Position numbers and translations under genes: made by a program | Notes under the pieces: model-generated | The model's database searches: none | What the model was told of the DNA's origin: nothing | Seen by the model: the letters and a program-made list of their open reading frames with translations, nothing else | In this document: piece after piece, positions 1 through 7,726 of the stretch | Position numbering within the stretch: the stretch's first letter is position 1 | Layout: each line of letters opens with the position of its first letter | DNA from: JAGLOK01 sp963677605 | GTDB taxonomy: Bacteria; Bacillota; Clostridia; Christensenellales; UMGS416 | NCBI GenBank assembly: GCA_963677605.2 | Contig: CAXXDX010000005.1 | Span: 62,001 to 126,000 of the forward strand | DNA: 64,000 bases | Direction of reading: 5' to 3'

Positions 1-795
1 TCCGTTATTTCCTGTGTAAAAGAAAAGAAACCAAAAGTTGTATTCATACAGCGTTCCCGAGGTTATGAATGGAGAAAAGCGCTTTCATCTGAAGAAATAG
101 GCAAAATTACATCAAAAATAAAAGAATCCAGTTCTGATAGTATAGTTTTTGTTGATAATTGTTATGGCGAATTCACTCAAAAGCTTGAACCTACCGATGT
201 CGGAGCTGATGTTGTATGCGGCTCGCTTATAAAAAATGCAGGCGGCGGATTGGCTCCTACCGGTGCATATATAGCAGGAAAAAAGAAATTTATTGATTTA
301 GTAAATAACTTTTTCACTTCACCCGGAACAGGCGGAGAAATAGGTTCGTATGAAGCAAGTTACAGATTGTTTTTTCAAGGGCTTTTTATGGCACCGCATA
401 CAGTTGCTGAATCTTTAAAAGGCGCATGTCTTTTTTCTTATTGTTATGAGCATTTAGGATACGAAACTATGCCCGGAGCCACTGACAAACGTTTTGATAT
501 AACACAAAGCATAAAATTAGATTCAGAGAGGGAAGTGGTTGATTTTTGCAGAAGCATTCAAAAAACTTCTCCAGTTGACGCTCATGTTGTTCCGGAACCG
601 TGGGATATGCCTGGCTATACCGATAAAGTGATAATGGCAGCAGGTACTTTTGTGCAAGGCGCATCGATAGAACTCTCTGCAGATGCTCCTATAAAAGAAC
701 CGTATATTGTATATCTGCAAGGTGGTCTTACTTATTCTCATATAAAAACAGCCCTCAAGGAAACCCTTGAGAGCATTGGTGTTGAGATAAATTAA
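1..795 (+). CDS. Methionine gamma-lyase family / aluminium-resistance-like PLP enzyme (3' part)
   Basis: Partial gene: the reading frame is open from base 1, so the N-terminus lies outside the window and 264 residues are visible. The segment SLIKNAGGG (about visible residues 76-84) looks like the PLP-lysine site of the Met_gamma_lyase family (PF06838, often called aluminium resistance protein), with VFVDNCYGEF upstream as the expected Asp-containing cofactor-contact region. Family members are roughly 400-430 aa, so about 150 residues are missing. They are fold-type I PLP enzymes of uncertain substrate; the methionine gamma-lyase name is by family. It converges with lexA: the two stop codons are only 3 bp apart, with no room for a terminator between them. 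Confidence 0.85.
   Translation, partial: SVISCVKEKKPKVVFIQRSRGYEWRKALSSEEIGKITSKIKESSSDSIVFVDNCYGEFTQKLEPTDVGADVVCGSLIKNAGGGLAPTGAYIAGKKKFIDLVNNFFTSPGTGGEIGSYEASYRLFFQGLFMAPHTVAESLKGACLFSYCYEHLGYETMPGATDKRFDITQSIKLDSEREVVDFCRSIQKTSPVDAHVVPEPWDMPGYTDKVIMAAGTFVQGASIELSADAPIKEPYIVYLQGGLTYSHIKTALKETLESIGVEIN
738..771 (-). terminator. Candidate lexA terminator inside the neighbouring gene
   Basis: On the minus strand a 7-bp hairpin CTCAAGG-gttt-CCTTGAG is followed four bases later by a run of five T. It lies within the last 60 bp of the convergent upstream gene, 28 bp past the lexA stop. No other terminator-like structure was seen after lexA. This is inferred from structure only. Confidence 0.35.
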
Positions 796-798
796 TAT

Positions 799-1431
799 TT
801 ATCGTATTCTTCTGTAAAGACCTGTGACCTTACCCAGTATATCTACCTGATTTGCCGGGAATATAAACGGATCTAAAGCTTCGTTTTCAGGTTGAAGTCT
901 TACGTTTCTTCCTTCCTGATAAAATCTCTTTACAGTAGCTTCGCTTTCAGTGTCATTTATCATTGCGACAACTATATCACCGTCGTCAGCATAATTCTGC
1001 TTGCGGACTACAATATAGTCATTGTCATATATTCCTGCATCAATCATGCTGTCACCTGAAACCTGAAGTACATACGAGTTTTCGTCACGGACAAATGACT
1101 GTGGCAATGGAACATATTCTTCAATGTTCTCTGTTGCCAAAATAGGTTCTCCAGCTGTGACGCGACCGACAAGCGGTATACTCATAGCTTTTGCTTTTGC
1201 TTCAGCTTCAAAATCAAGTACTTCTATTGCTCGCGGCTTGCTTTCATCGCGGCGAATAAGTCCTTTTTTCTCCAAACGCTGAAGATGCCCGTGAACCGTA
1301 GATGTTGATTTTAAATCAACAGCGTCGCATATATCGCGAACAGTAGGGGGGTAGCCCTTGTCTTCTATATAATCTTTAATATAAAGGAAAATCTTGCGTT
1401 GCTTTCCTGATAAATCGTTGATATCATACAT
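799..1431 (-). CDS. lexA: LexA repressor
   Basis: SOS repressor of 210 aa, a normal length for the family. The N-terminal winged helix-turn-helix covers about residues 1-70. The self-cleavage bond is Ala93-Gly94 (in VTAGEP), and the catalytic dyad is Ser128 (SGDSMI) and Lys168 (ATVKRF) in the S24-like domain. RecA filaments on single-stranded DNA trigger its autocleavage. The start is an ATG preceded by a strong AGGAGG site. An SOS box at 1476-1489 overlaps its -35 hexamer, so it is very likely autoregulated. It is divergent from a small cysteine-rich gene and convergent with the methionine gamma-lyase-family gene. Confidence 0.97.
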   Translation of the reverse strand: MYDINDLSGKQRKIFLYIKDYIEDKGYPPTVRDICDAVDLKSTSTVHGHLQRLEKKGLIRRDESKPRAIEVLDFEAEAKAKAMSIPLVGRVTAGEPILATENIEEYVPLPQSFVRDENSYVLQVSGDSMIDAGIYDNDYIVVRKQNYADDGDIVVAMINDTESEATVKRFYQEGRNVRLQPENEALDPFIFPANQVDILGKVTGLYRRIR

Positions 1432-1450
1432 AATGAACCTCCTGAAAGTA

Positions 1451-1489
1451 TGTTACCACATATATACTATAAAGTCAAACGGATGTTCG
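1451..1489 (-). promoter_or_regulatory. SOS box and promoter of lexA
   Basis: On the minus strand CGAACATCCGTTTG (1476-1489) matches the Firmicute SOS consensus CGAACRNRYGTTYG read in the opposite orientation at 13 of 14 positions. Its last four bases overlap a -35 hexamer TTGACT, followed after 17 bp by TAACAT as -10. Binding of LexA here would block RNA polymerase. The box also faces the divergent cysteine-rich gene that starts at 1514. Confidence 0.85.
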
Positions 1490-1513
1490 TATTATCGAAA
1501 TGGATTGAATATT

Positions 1514-1678
1514 ATGAAAAAATGTGTTTTAGAAGATAAAGAATGTTTAAATTGCGGAGAATGCGATATTTGCGATCTTGACAGAAATAAAATCTGCGAT
1601 AACTGCGGAAAATGCATCGAACCTGATTCTGAATATATCGAAGTCAAGATTGATGGGATTGTAGGCGGAGACGTTTAG
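1514..1678 (+). CDS. Small cysteine-rich protein divergent from lexA
   Basis: A 54-aa acidic protein with eight cysteines at residues 4, 11, 14, 17, 20, 28, 31 and 34. Seven lie in CxxC-type spacing (CLNCGECDIC and CDNCGKC), which suggests metal or Fe-S binding. Similar short proteins occur beside lexA in other Clostridia as far as I recall; the function is unknown to me. The ATG at 1514 is chosen because the frame upstream runs back through the lexA promoter and looks non-coding. No clear Shine-Dalgarno or -35/-10 pair is visible, so the start is less certain than the frame. The start is 25 bp from the SOS box, so LexA could also affect it. Confidence 0.75.
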   Translation: MKKCVLEDKECLNCGECDICDLDRNKICDNCGKCIEPDSEYIEVKIDGIVGGDV

Positions 1679-1728
1679 TTGGTAAATTTATAAAAATATA
1701 TTTAATAGTCTATAGATAAAAGGTGATT

Positions 1729-2129
1729 ATGAAATTCTTTCTAAATTATAAGATAGGACGAAAAGGAACTATACTTCATATAATATTTTTCATACTGATA
1801 ATAATATTTTTATTTATCAAGGGCGGGATATGGCTGTCTGCTATTTTATTAGTAATAGTAATATTGGCAAGTATAGCGTATGTTCGAAATGGTGATTATG
1901 ATATAATAAGTTTTGATAAAACAGGATTTATTATAACTAGGTTTTTTCTTCAATGTTTTATGACTGGAATAAAGTTGAATTTATATCATATAGAAAAAGA
2001 ATCGGTGTTGGAAAAATTGATTTTATTATTCGAATTAAACTCAAAGAATCTAGAGAGATTATATTAGTAAATTCTGAAAAAATATTAGTTGAAATAAGGA
2101 AGTACTATAATACTGACCAAATATCTTAG
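1729..2129 (+). pseudogene. Small membrane protein with PH-like tail, frameshifted
   Basis: An open frame from the ATG at 1729 (AAAAGG five bases upstream) gives two hydrophobic segments (about residues 16-31 and 36-51), then a region that reads more naturally in the -1 frame. After the T6 run at 1942-1947 the other frame continues with FYDWNKVEFI and later LKESREIILVNSEKIL, ending at the TAG at 2127-2129. That tail resembles the PH-like domains of small Firmicute membrane proteins (DUF5673/YcxB type; assigned by feel). Restoring one T to the run would give one protein of about 133 aa. It could be a true pseudogene or a sequencing error. Function unknown. Confidence 0.55.
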
Positions 2130-2175
2130 GTATACGTTTGGCATAATAGTATTATCATTCATTTAAAACACCTTG

Positions 2176-3213
2176 CTATTCTGGTACTTCATCAGTATTT
2201 AAACTTACTTTATCCGCAGCTTTTTTTCTCAGTTCATCGCTCATTTTCGCATAATGTTTTGTTGTAGTATTAACATCTTTATGCCCAAGAACGTCAGCAA
2301 CCAGATAAATGTCTCCTGTGTTTTGATAAAGCCTCGTACCGTATGTTGAACGGAATTTATGAGGGGATATTTTCTTAACAATTCCAGCAGCTTTTTTATA
2401 ATTAGCAACCATATGCTGAACTGCGCGAACGCTTATCCTGTTGTTTTGGCTTGATAAAAAGAATGCTTTTTTAGAGCCTTCGTTTGGAACTGCATCTTTT
2501 CTGTCCTGTAAATAATCAAGCAAATACTCGGAAATTTCCTTGGAAAAGTATAAAATTGCTTCATTTCCGCCTTTACGGGTTACTTTAAACATACCTGTTC
2601 TAAAGTCAACATCATCCAAGTTGAGGCCTACACATTCAGATATTCTTATACCTGTGCCAAGCAAAAGAGCAAATATGGCCAAATCGCGGCTTCTTGTCTT
2701 TAAATTCCACGCTTTGCCATTTCCTGGCAGATTAGTGCCGTTTTTAACGGTATCAAATAAACGCTGAATTTCTTCGGGTTCAAGCGTAATTATTGCTTTT
2801 TCTTTGATTTTAGGTACATCAACAAGTGCAGTAACGTCTCGATCTATAAGCTGACGCTTGTATAAAAAGCGATAAAATGCACGAATTGTCGTAATTTTGC
2901 GCTTTTTTCCGGCATTTTCGTTAGATCGTTCAATAGTTTTATCATCAATTTTAATTGAATATGAGGAAATATGGTCAAGGAACATATCAATGTCACGAGG
3001 TTTGACGCGCTTTAAATCATCAATTGAATAATCAACCGGAGTTTTATCAAATCCGGGAATATAGTCATGAAGAAAGTTAAAGAATAGTTTTAGATCATGC
3101 ACATAATTTAAACGGGTAAGCTCTGACGTGCGCTGTGATACAGAAGAAATAAAATCAAAACACAGCTCAGGGAGCTGCATAAGGATTTCACGCTGTTTGT
3201 CACGATTATTCAT
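2176..3213 (-). CDS. Tyrosine recombinase, XerC/XerD type
   Basis: 345-aa integrase-family recombinase. The N-terminal SAM-like core-binding domain spans about residues 10-125; the catalytic domain has Arg190 (GTGIR), Lys214 (TRKGG), His285-xx-Arg288 (HKFR), His311 (LGHK) and the nucleophile Tyr321 (KHYAKM). All catalytic residues are present. It is longer than classical XerC/XerD (about 300 aa) because of inserts around residues 95-105 and 160-172. Nothing phage-like surrounds it, so a housekeeping Xer role in chromosome dimer resolution is plausible, but I cannot tell XerC from XerD. A 15-bp perfect inverted repeat lies 32 bp upstream of the start. Confidence 0.85.
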   Translation of the reverse strand: MNNRDKQREILMQLPELCFDFISSVSQRTSELTRLNYVHDLKLFFNFLHDYIPGFDKTPVDYSIDDLKRVKPRDIDMFLDHISSYSIKIDDKTIERSNENAGKKRKITTIRAFYRFLYKRQLIDRDVTALVDVPKIKEKAIITLEPEEIQRLFDTVKNGTNLPGNGKAWNLKTRSRDLAIFALLLGTGIRISECVGLNLDDVDFRTGMFKVTRKGGNEAILYFSKEISEYLLDYLQDRKDAVPNEGSKKAFFLSSQNNRISVRAVQHMVANYKKAAGIVKKISPHKFRSTYGTRLYQNTGDIYLVADVLGHKDVNTTTKHYAKMSDELRKKAADKVSLNTDEVPE

Positions 3214-3245
3214 AAATTTCTCAAAATATCCTTGAAATATAGTGT

Positions 3246-3279
3246 ATCTTGTCGTAAAACCTGCGTTTTACGACAAGAT
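3246..3279. repeat. Perfect 15-bp inverted repeat upstream of the recombinase
   Basis: Arms at 3246-3260 and 3265-3279 are exact reverse complements around the 4-base loop ctgc; the core is TTGTCGTAAAAC / GTTTTACGACAA. It lies between rnhA (ends 3306) and the recombinase start (3213). The minus-strand exit is not U-rich, so it is a poor rnhA terminator. It could be a protein-binding operator, an RNA hairpin or a recombination site. Confidence 0.8.
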
Positions 3280-3305
3280 TATTATATCTTTATATTGAAA
3301 TTTAG

Positions 3306-3785
3306 TCAAGTTCCTGGTGCTATTCCCTGCATTCTCTCTGTCTCGTGTTCTTTAAAATGCTTAATTTCGTCTGTGGCAAGTTTATCACATAAGTTGTTGT
3401 ATTCATTGTCAGCATGGCCTTTAACTTTATGCCATGTTACTTCATGCTTGTTAACATATAAAAGCAGTTGGCGCCATAAGTCCTGATTTTCAACAGGCTT
3501 CTTGTTCGCTTTCTTCCATCCCCTTTTTTGCCAAGAGTCCAACCAACCTTGATTAAATGCATTAATGACGTATGCACTGTCAGAGAATACATCAACTCTG
3601 CATTTTTGCTTTAAAGCGTCAAAAGCTTTAATAATAGAGAATATCTCCATACGGTTATTGGTTGTGTTTGGAACAAATCCGCTCATTTGTTTTATATTGT
3701 TTTTATAGATGAGAACAGCGCCCCATCCGCCGGGACCGGGATTTCCTGAACATGCACCATCAGTGTAGATTTCAATTTTCTTCAT
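3306..3785 (-). CDS. rnhA: Ribonuclease HI
   Basis: 159-aa RNase HI that cleaves the RNA strand of RNA-DNA hybrids. The four metal-binding acidic residues are in place: Asp9 (YTDGACSGNPGPGGWG), Glu47 (NNRME), Asp69 (FSDS) and Asp134 (LCDKLATDE), with the catalytic His124 in VKGHADN. The basic-protrusion region (WQKRGWKKANKKPV) is present, as in the E. coli enzyme, and the length fits the family. Its start overlaps the 3' end of proC by 14 bp, so the two are probably translationally coupled. Confidence 0.95.
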   Translation of the reverse strand: MKKIEIYTDGACSGNPGPGGWGAVLIYKNNIKQMSGFVPNTTNNRMEIFSIIKAFDALKQKCRVDVFSDSAYVINAFNQGWLDSWQKRGWKKANKKPVENQDLWRQLLLYVNKHEVTWHKVKGHADNEYNNLCDKLATDEIKHFKEHETERMQGIAPGT

Positions 3786-4596
3786 CGTCTTTTTTGCTTA
3801 ACTTCCTTGATTTTTCCGCACAAACATCAACAGCATTTATAACAGAAGCGCGGAATCCGTCATTTTCAAGTGATGCAACAGCTTCAATAGTAGTTCCGCC
3901 CGGAGAACAAACCATGTCTTTAAGCGTTCCGGGATTCATACCGGTTTCCAGAACCATTTTGGCTGAACCCAATACAGTTTGAGCTGCCATCTTATATGCC
4001 GCGTCTCTTGGAAGGCCGTTTAGCACTCCGCCGTCAGCCATAGCTTCAATAAACATATAAACATAAGCAGGACTGCTGCCAGCTATTCCTATAAAAGCAT
4101 CCATATATTTTTCGCTCAGTACTTCAAGTTCTCCCATGCTGTTTAATATTGCTTTTACAAAAGCCAGTTCCTTGGCGTTTAAATCAGTTTCTGCGCAAAG
4201 CATGCTCATCCCCTCGCCTACGAGAGCCGGCGTATTAGGCATCACTCTGGCGATCCTGCAAAGCTCTCCGAATTTATGTTTGAGCTGATTAATAGTAACT
4301 CCGGCCATAATTGATACAACCGCTTTTTCTTTAAGCATGCCACTCACTTCTTCAACAGCTTCTTCAAAATACTGCGGTTTTACGGCTAGGACCACTATGT
4401 CCGCATATTCAACAGCCTCTACAGCATTTGTTGTAGTTTTTACGATGTAATTGTCAACCAGATAATCTAATCTTTTTTTTGCGACATCACAGACCATTGT
4501 ATTTTCTTTAGTTATTATGCCTGAATCCAAAGCTTTTGATAATATTGCCTCTGCCATATTACCTCCGCCGATAAATGATATTTTAAAATTACTCAT
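3772..4596 (-). CDS. proC: Pyrroline-5-carboxylate reductase
   Basis: 274-aa NAD(P)H-dependent enzyme for the last step of proline synthesis. It has an N-terminal Rossmann glycine motif (FIGGGNMAEAI, residues 9-19), the conserved MPNTPALVGEGMS segment (about 118-130) and the C-terminal dimerisation helices with GSSPAYVYMFIEAMADGGVLNGLPRD (the P5CR signature). The ATG follows GGGAGGAAAA. The gene contains an intact A8 run near 4473-4480, a useful contrast with the shortened homopolymers in hisD and recG. It forms a two-gene unit with the overlapping rnhA. Confidence 0.96.
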   Translation of the reverse strand: MSNFKISFIGGGNMAEAILSKALDSGIITKENTMVCDVAKKRLDYLVDNYIVKTTTNAVEAVEYADIVVLAVKPQYFEEAVEEVSGMLKEKAVVSIMAGVTINQLKHKFGELCRIARVMPNTPALVGEGMSMLCAETDLNAKELAFVKAILNSMGELEVLSEKYMDAFIGIAGSSPAYVYMFIEAMADGGVLNGLPRDAAYKMAAQTVLGSAKMVLETGMNPGTLKDMVCSPGGTTIEAVASLENDGFRASVINAVDVCAEKSRKLSKKDDEEN

Positions 4597-4614
4597 TTTT
4601 CCTCCCTAAATCAA

Positions 4615-4643
4615 TTGACATAGATATTTCTATATTATATAAT
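4615..4643 (+). promoter_or_regulatory. Promoter of tRNA-Trp
   Basis: Near-consensus sigma-A promoter: TTGACA at 4615-4620, a 17-bp spacer, TATAAT at 4638-4643. The tRNA starts 24 bp further on. Confidence 0.9.
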
Positions 4644-4666
4644 AATGACCGCTTCAAAAATTTCTT

Positions 4667-4742
4667 AGGGGAATAGCTCAATTGGTAGAGTAGTGGTCTC
4701 CAAAACCATTGGTTGCGTGTTCGAGTCGCGTTTCCCCTGCCA
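4667..4742 (+). tRNA. tRNA-Trp (anticodon CCA)
   Basis: 76-nt cloverleaf. The acceptor stem AGGGGAA pairs with TTCCCCT, and a 3' GCCA is encoded. The anticodon stem GTGGT/ACCAT (one G-U) encloses the loop CTCCAAA with CCA at 4700-4702. The T-arm contains GTTCGAGTC. It has a strong promoter upstream and a terminator immediately downstream, so it is a single-gene transcript. Confidence 0.97.
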
Positions 4743-4768
4743 AACCGCCTTAAACGGCGGTTTTTTTA
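4743..4768 (+). terminator. Terminator of tRNA-Trp
   Basis: Hairpin AACCGCC ... GGCGGTT followed by a run of T on the plus strand. It touches the stop region of the convergent gene ending at 4766. Confidence 0.9.
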
Positions 4769-5251
4769 TACGCCAATTTTCTCTTTAATAGCTTTAGCTT
4801 CAGCGTACTTTGTATCATCAGCCATATATTTGTGATTAAACCAAAGTTTATCTGATGCGCTTTTAATGCTTATTTCACCAAGATAATCCTGTGGCGTTGA
4901 ATCGCTTCCTCCTACTTTTACATTCCTTCTAAAGGGTGTAAGCTTAAATTTCTCAATACTTTTATATTCAAACTCCTGAATATCTGTAATTTCAGATAAA
5001 ACTTCTGTTTTTGTCTTTTCAAGATACTGATTGCCATATTCATCCCAAAACATATCAATAGCCTGGCTTCTTTTAAGTACTGATACTTTTTCAGCTTTAA
5101 ATTTCTTTTTCAGTTCTTTTTTTGATTTTTTTACGAAATCTTTTTCAAGAATAAAAGATAATATAGAGTCTTCAAAAAATAATATATATCCCCTCTTTGT
5201 CATCTTTACCACAGTTAAACTAAGTTTTGCTTTTTCATTTGTTACAGTCAT
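4766..5251 (-). CDS. Hypothetical protein, 161 aa
   Basis: I do not recognise this protein. It is 161 aa, lysine- and glutamate-rich, and without a signal peptide or membrane segment, so it is probably cytoplasmic. A short beta-like N-terminus (LSLTVVKMTKRGYILFFED) is followed by a charged helical stretch KKSKKELKKKFKAEK (about residues 41-55). The start is 12 bp after the purB stop on the same strand, so it is likely the distal gene of a purB transcript. Its stop lies inside the tRNA-Trp terminator hairpin. Confidence 0.6.
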   Translation of the reverse strand: MTVTNEKAKLSLTVVKMTKRGYILFFEDSILSFILEKDFVKKSKKELKKKFKAEKVSVLKRSQAIDMFWDEYGNQYLEKTKTEVLSEITDIQEFEYKSIEKFKLTPFRRNVKVGGSDSTPQDYLGEISIKSASDKLWFNHKYMADDTKYAEAKAIKEKIGV

Positions 5252-5263
5252 CAGTCTCCCCTT

Positions 5264-6694
5264 TTATACGTTAACTTCCCCACTCTTATTTAAAACATCG
5301 CTGTTTGCATCAAGTATAGGTTTGATATATTCATCATATAGTTCGCTAACCTGACTTCCGCATCTGCCTGTAAAGTTTTTAGCATCCATTAGATTATCTA
5401 TTTCATCCCAAACGCTTGAAAATGCATCGTCAGCTTTAATGCGTTCAATAAGATCATTAGGCTTGCCTTCAAGTTTTACCTGTTTTGCAGCTTCCATGGA
5501 ATGTGTGCGTATAAGTTCATGAAGTTCCTGTCTGTCTCCGCCTTTTTTTACAGCAGCCATCATAATGCGCTCTGTTGCCATGAATGGAAGTTCTTCCGCT
5601 ATATGTTTTTTAATCATATTTTCGTAAACAACTATTCCTTCGGCAACATTTAAGTAAATATTAAGTATCGCATCAACAGCAAGGAATGCCTGAGGAATTG
5701 TAAGACGTTTGTTAGCAGAGTCATCCAATGTTCGCTCAAGCCACTGTGTATTGGCAGTGTTTGTTGTGCTGGAAACCAAAGAATTTACAAAACGGCTAAG
5801 TGCGCATATTCTCTCGCTTCTCATGGGATTTCTTTTATATGCCATAGCGGATGAACCTATCTGCTTTTTAGCAAACGGCTCTTCCAATTCTTTTAAGTTT
5901 TGCAAAAGTCGCATGTCGTTTGCAAATTTATATGCACTTTGTGCAATCAGACTCAAAACATTAAGAACCTGTGTGTCATATTTTCTGGGATAAGTCTGTC
6001 CCGTCACAGGAAAAGTATCATTATATCCGAGTTTTGAGCATACTTTTTCATTTAACTGTTTAACCTTGCTTTCATCGCCGTTAAAAAGCGCCATAAATGA
6101 ATCCTGTGTTCCGGTAGTGCCTTTTACACCACGAAGCTTTTTCTCGCTTAAAAGCTTGTCTAGCTCGTTATAGTCTGCAACAAGGTCATATAACCATAGT
6201 GAAGCACGTTTTCCGACGGTTGTAAGCTGTGCCGGCTGATAATGCGTAAATCCAAGAGTTGGCATATCTTTGTATTCAAGCGCAAACTTAGACAGTTTAT
6301 CAATGACATTAACCAATGTTTCTTTTACAAGCTCAAGTGCCTGATGAATAATCATAAGATCAGCATTGTCTCCAACATAGCAGCTTGTAGCACCAAGATG
6401 AATAATAGCTTTAGCGCTCGGACAGCATTCGCCATATGCGTAAACATGTGCCATAACGTCATGACGCACTTCTTTCTCGCGAGCATTCGCAACATCGTAA
6501 TCAATATTGAAAATATTGCTTTTAAGGCTTTCTATCTGTTCAGGCGTAATATCGAGGCCAAGTTCCATTTCGCTTTCCGCAAGAGCCACCCAAAGCTTTC
6601 TCCATGAAGAAAACTTGTTGTCATCGCCGAATATGCGCTGCATTTGTTTCGTTGCATATCTTGTTGTTAACGGATTTACATATGTATCGTGCAT
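5264..6694 (-). CDS. purB: Adenylosuccinate lyase
   Basis: 476-aa enzyme of purine synthesis; it releases fumarate from SAICAR and from adenylosuccinate. The fumarase/aspartase-superfamily signature GSSAMAYKRNP is present (about residues 282-292), along with the GATSCYVGDNAD and GTTGTQDSF segments typical of the family. At 476 aa it resembles the longer ADSL type found in many Clostridia rather than the shorter Bacillus PurB (about 430 aa). A GGGAG Shine-Dalgarno precedes the ATG. It is followed at 12 bp by the unknown 161-aa gene. Confidence 0.95.
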   Translation of the reverse strand: MHDTYVNPLTTRYATKQMQRIFGDDNKFSSWRKLWVALAESEMELGLDITPEQIESLKSNIFNIDYDVANAREKEVRHDVMAHVYAYGECCPSAKAIIHLGATSCYVGDNADLMIIHQALELVKETLVNVIDKLSKFALEYKDMPTLGFTHYQPAQLTTVGKRASLWLYDLVADYNELDKLLSEKKLRGVKGTTGTQDSFMALFNGDESKVKQLNEKVCSKLGYNDTFPVTGQTYPRKYDTQVLNVLSLIAQSAYKFANDMRLLQNLKELEEPFAKKQIGSSAMAYKRNPMRSERICALSRFVNSLVSSTTNTANTQWLERTLDDSANKRLTIPQAFLAVDAILNIYLNVAEGIVVYENMIKKHIAEELPFMATERIMMAAVKKGGDRQELHELIRTHSMEAAKQVKLEGKPNDLIERIKADDAFSSVWDEIDNLMDAKNFTGRCGSQVSELYDEYIKPILDANSDVLNKSGEVNV

Positions 6695-6762
6695 TTATTT
6701 CTCCCTAAAAATGATGTGTTTATTATACGTTATTTTATTTTCCCATTCAATACAGAATGATT

Positions 6763-7707
6763 TTAATCGGCACTTGCACTTGTCACATTCCCAAATAATT
6801 CATAGATTTTAGACAATATAAGTTCATTTAATGGAGGTGATAATATACTTTCTACATTGCTTTTAAGATGTTTAGCACTTGATGTACCGGTAAGTATTAC
6901 GTCAGTGCCTTCCGAATGCGCACAGAATCTGTATGCAGCATCAATTATACTTCTTATAGATTCATCATCACCCAAAAAACTAAAAGGATTATCATTATCA
7001 AACATTGATAAATCCACTTCACCTTTTTCATTAAGTGTATTTAGTGTTTCTATTAGTTTTTCGTTGTTTGAAAGTGCATTTCTTACTGCAAACATAATAA
7101 GAACACCGACTTGTTTTTGTCTTGTCAGTGGAAATATATTTTTTGAAGCAGAAAAATTAATTAAATTATAACCAGTCATTATAACTTCCCATATATCATC
7201 CGTTAAGGCTGTTTCCAGCATTTTATGGTTTGTGTCTACTCCGAACATTTCTGTTATGCCAAGAAATCTAATCTTTCCAGCATCTTTTGCTTTTATAAGC
7301 TCAGGCATAAACCTGTCTCTTACCTTAATATACATTTTCGGCAAAACAGCATGTAAGTTAAATATATCGATATAATCCGTTTTAAGTCGTTTTAAGCTCT
7401 CTTCAAGAGATTTTGTCAAATCACCTTCTTTTGATATTTCATTGCTGAAATTAGTAGGAGGAAACTTAGTTGAAATTACGCAGTTACTTCTTTTACTCCC
7501 GGTTAATCCTTTAGACAACACATTCTCAGTGCCATAGACCGCGGATGTATCAAAGAAATTTATACCCAGATCCAATGCAGTATTGACTATATTAACAGCG
7601 TTTTCTTCGCTTAAGCCTTTGCCCAGCCCGAGTCTGCTGTGTCCTCCGCACCCCAAACCAGCTTTACTTACTGTTAAACCAGTTCTTCCTAATTTTATAT
7701 ACTTCAT
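6763..7707 (-). CDS. Aldo/keto reductase
   Basis: 314-aa NADPH-dependent oxidoreductase of the aldo/keto reductase superfamily. Family marks: N-terminal LGRTGLTVSKAGLGCGG, the catalytic Asp/Tyr region INFFDTSAVYG, and DYIDIFNLH, where His ends the conserved strand. The catalytic Lys is in VISTKFPP. The substrate cannot be told from sequence. The SAM methyltransferase 19 bp upstream is on the same strand, so they may share a transcript. Confidence 0.85.
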   Translation of the reverse strand: MKYIKLGRTGLTVSKAGLGCGGHSRLGLGKGLSEENAVNIVNTALDLGINFFDTSAVYGTENVLSKGLTGSKRSNCVISTKFPPTNFSNEISKEGDLTKSLEESLKRLKTDYIDIFNLHAVLPKMYIKVRDRFMPELIKAKDAGKIRFLGITEMFGVDTNHKMLETALTDDIWEVIMTGYNLINFSASKNIFPLTRQKQVGVLIMFAVRNALSNNEKLIETLNTLNEKGEVDLSMFDNDNPFSFLGDDESIRSIIDAAYRFCAHSEGTDVILTGTSSAKHLKSNVESILSPPLNELILSKIYELFGNVTSASAD

Positions 7708-7726
7708 ATTTACTCTCCTGCTACTG

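Noticed and set aside
2176..3213. Integrase of a prophage or genomic island
   Set aside because: Neighbours are housekeeping genes (lexA, rnhA, proC); no phage genes, direct repeats or tRNA attachment site flank it.
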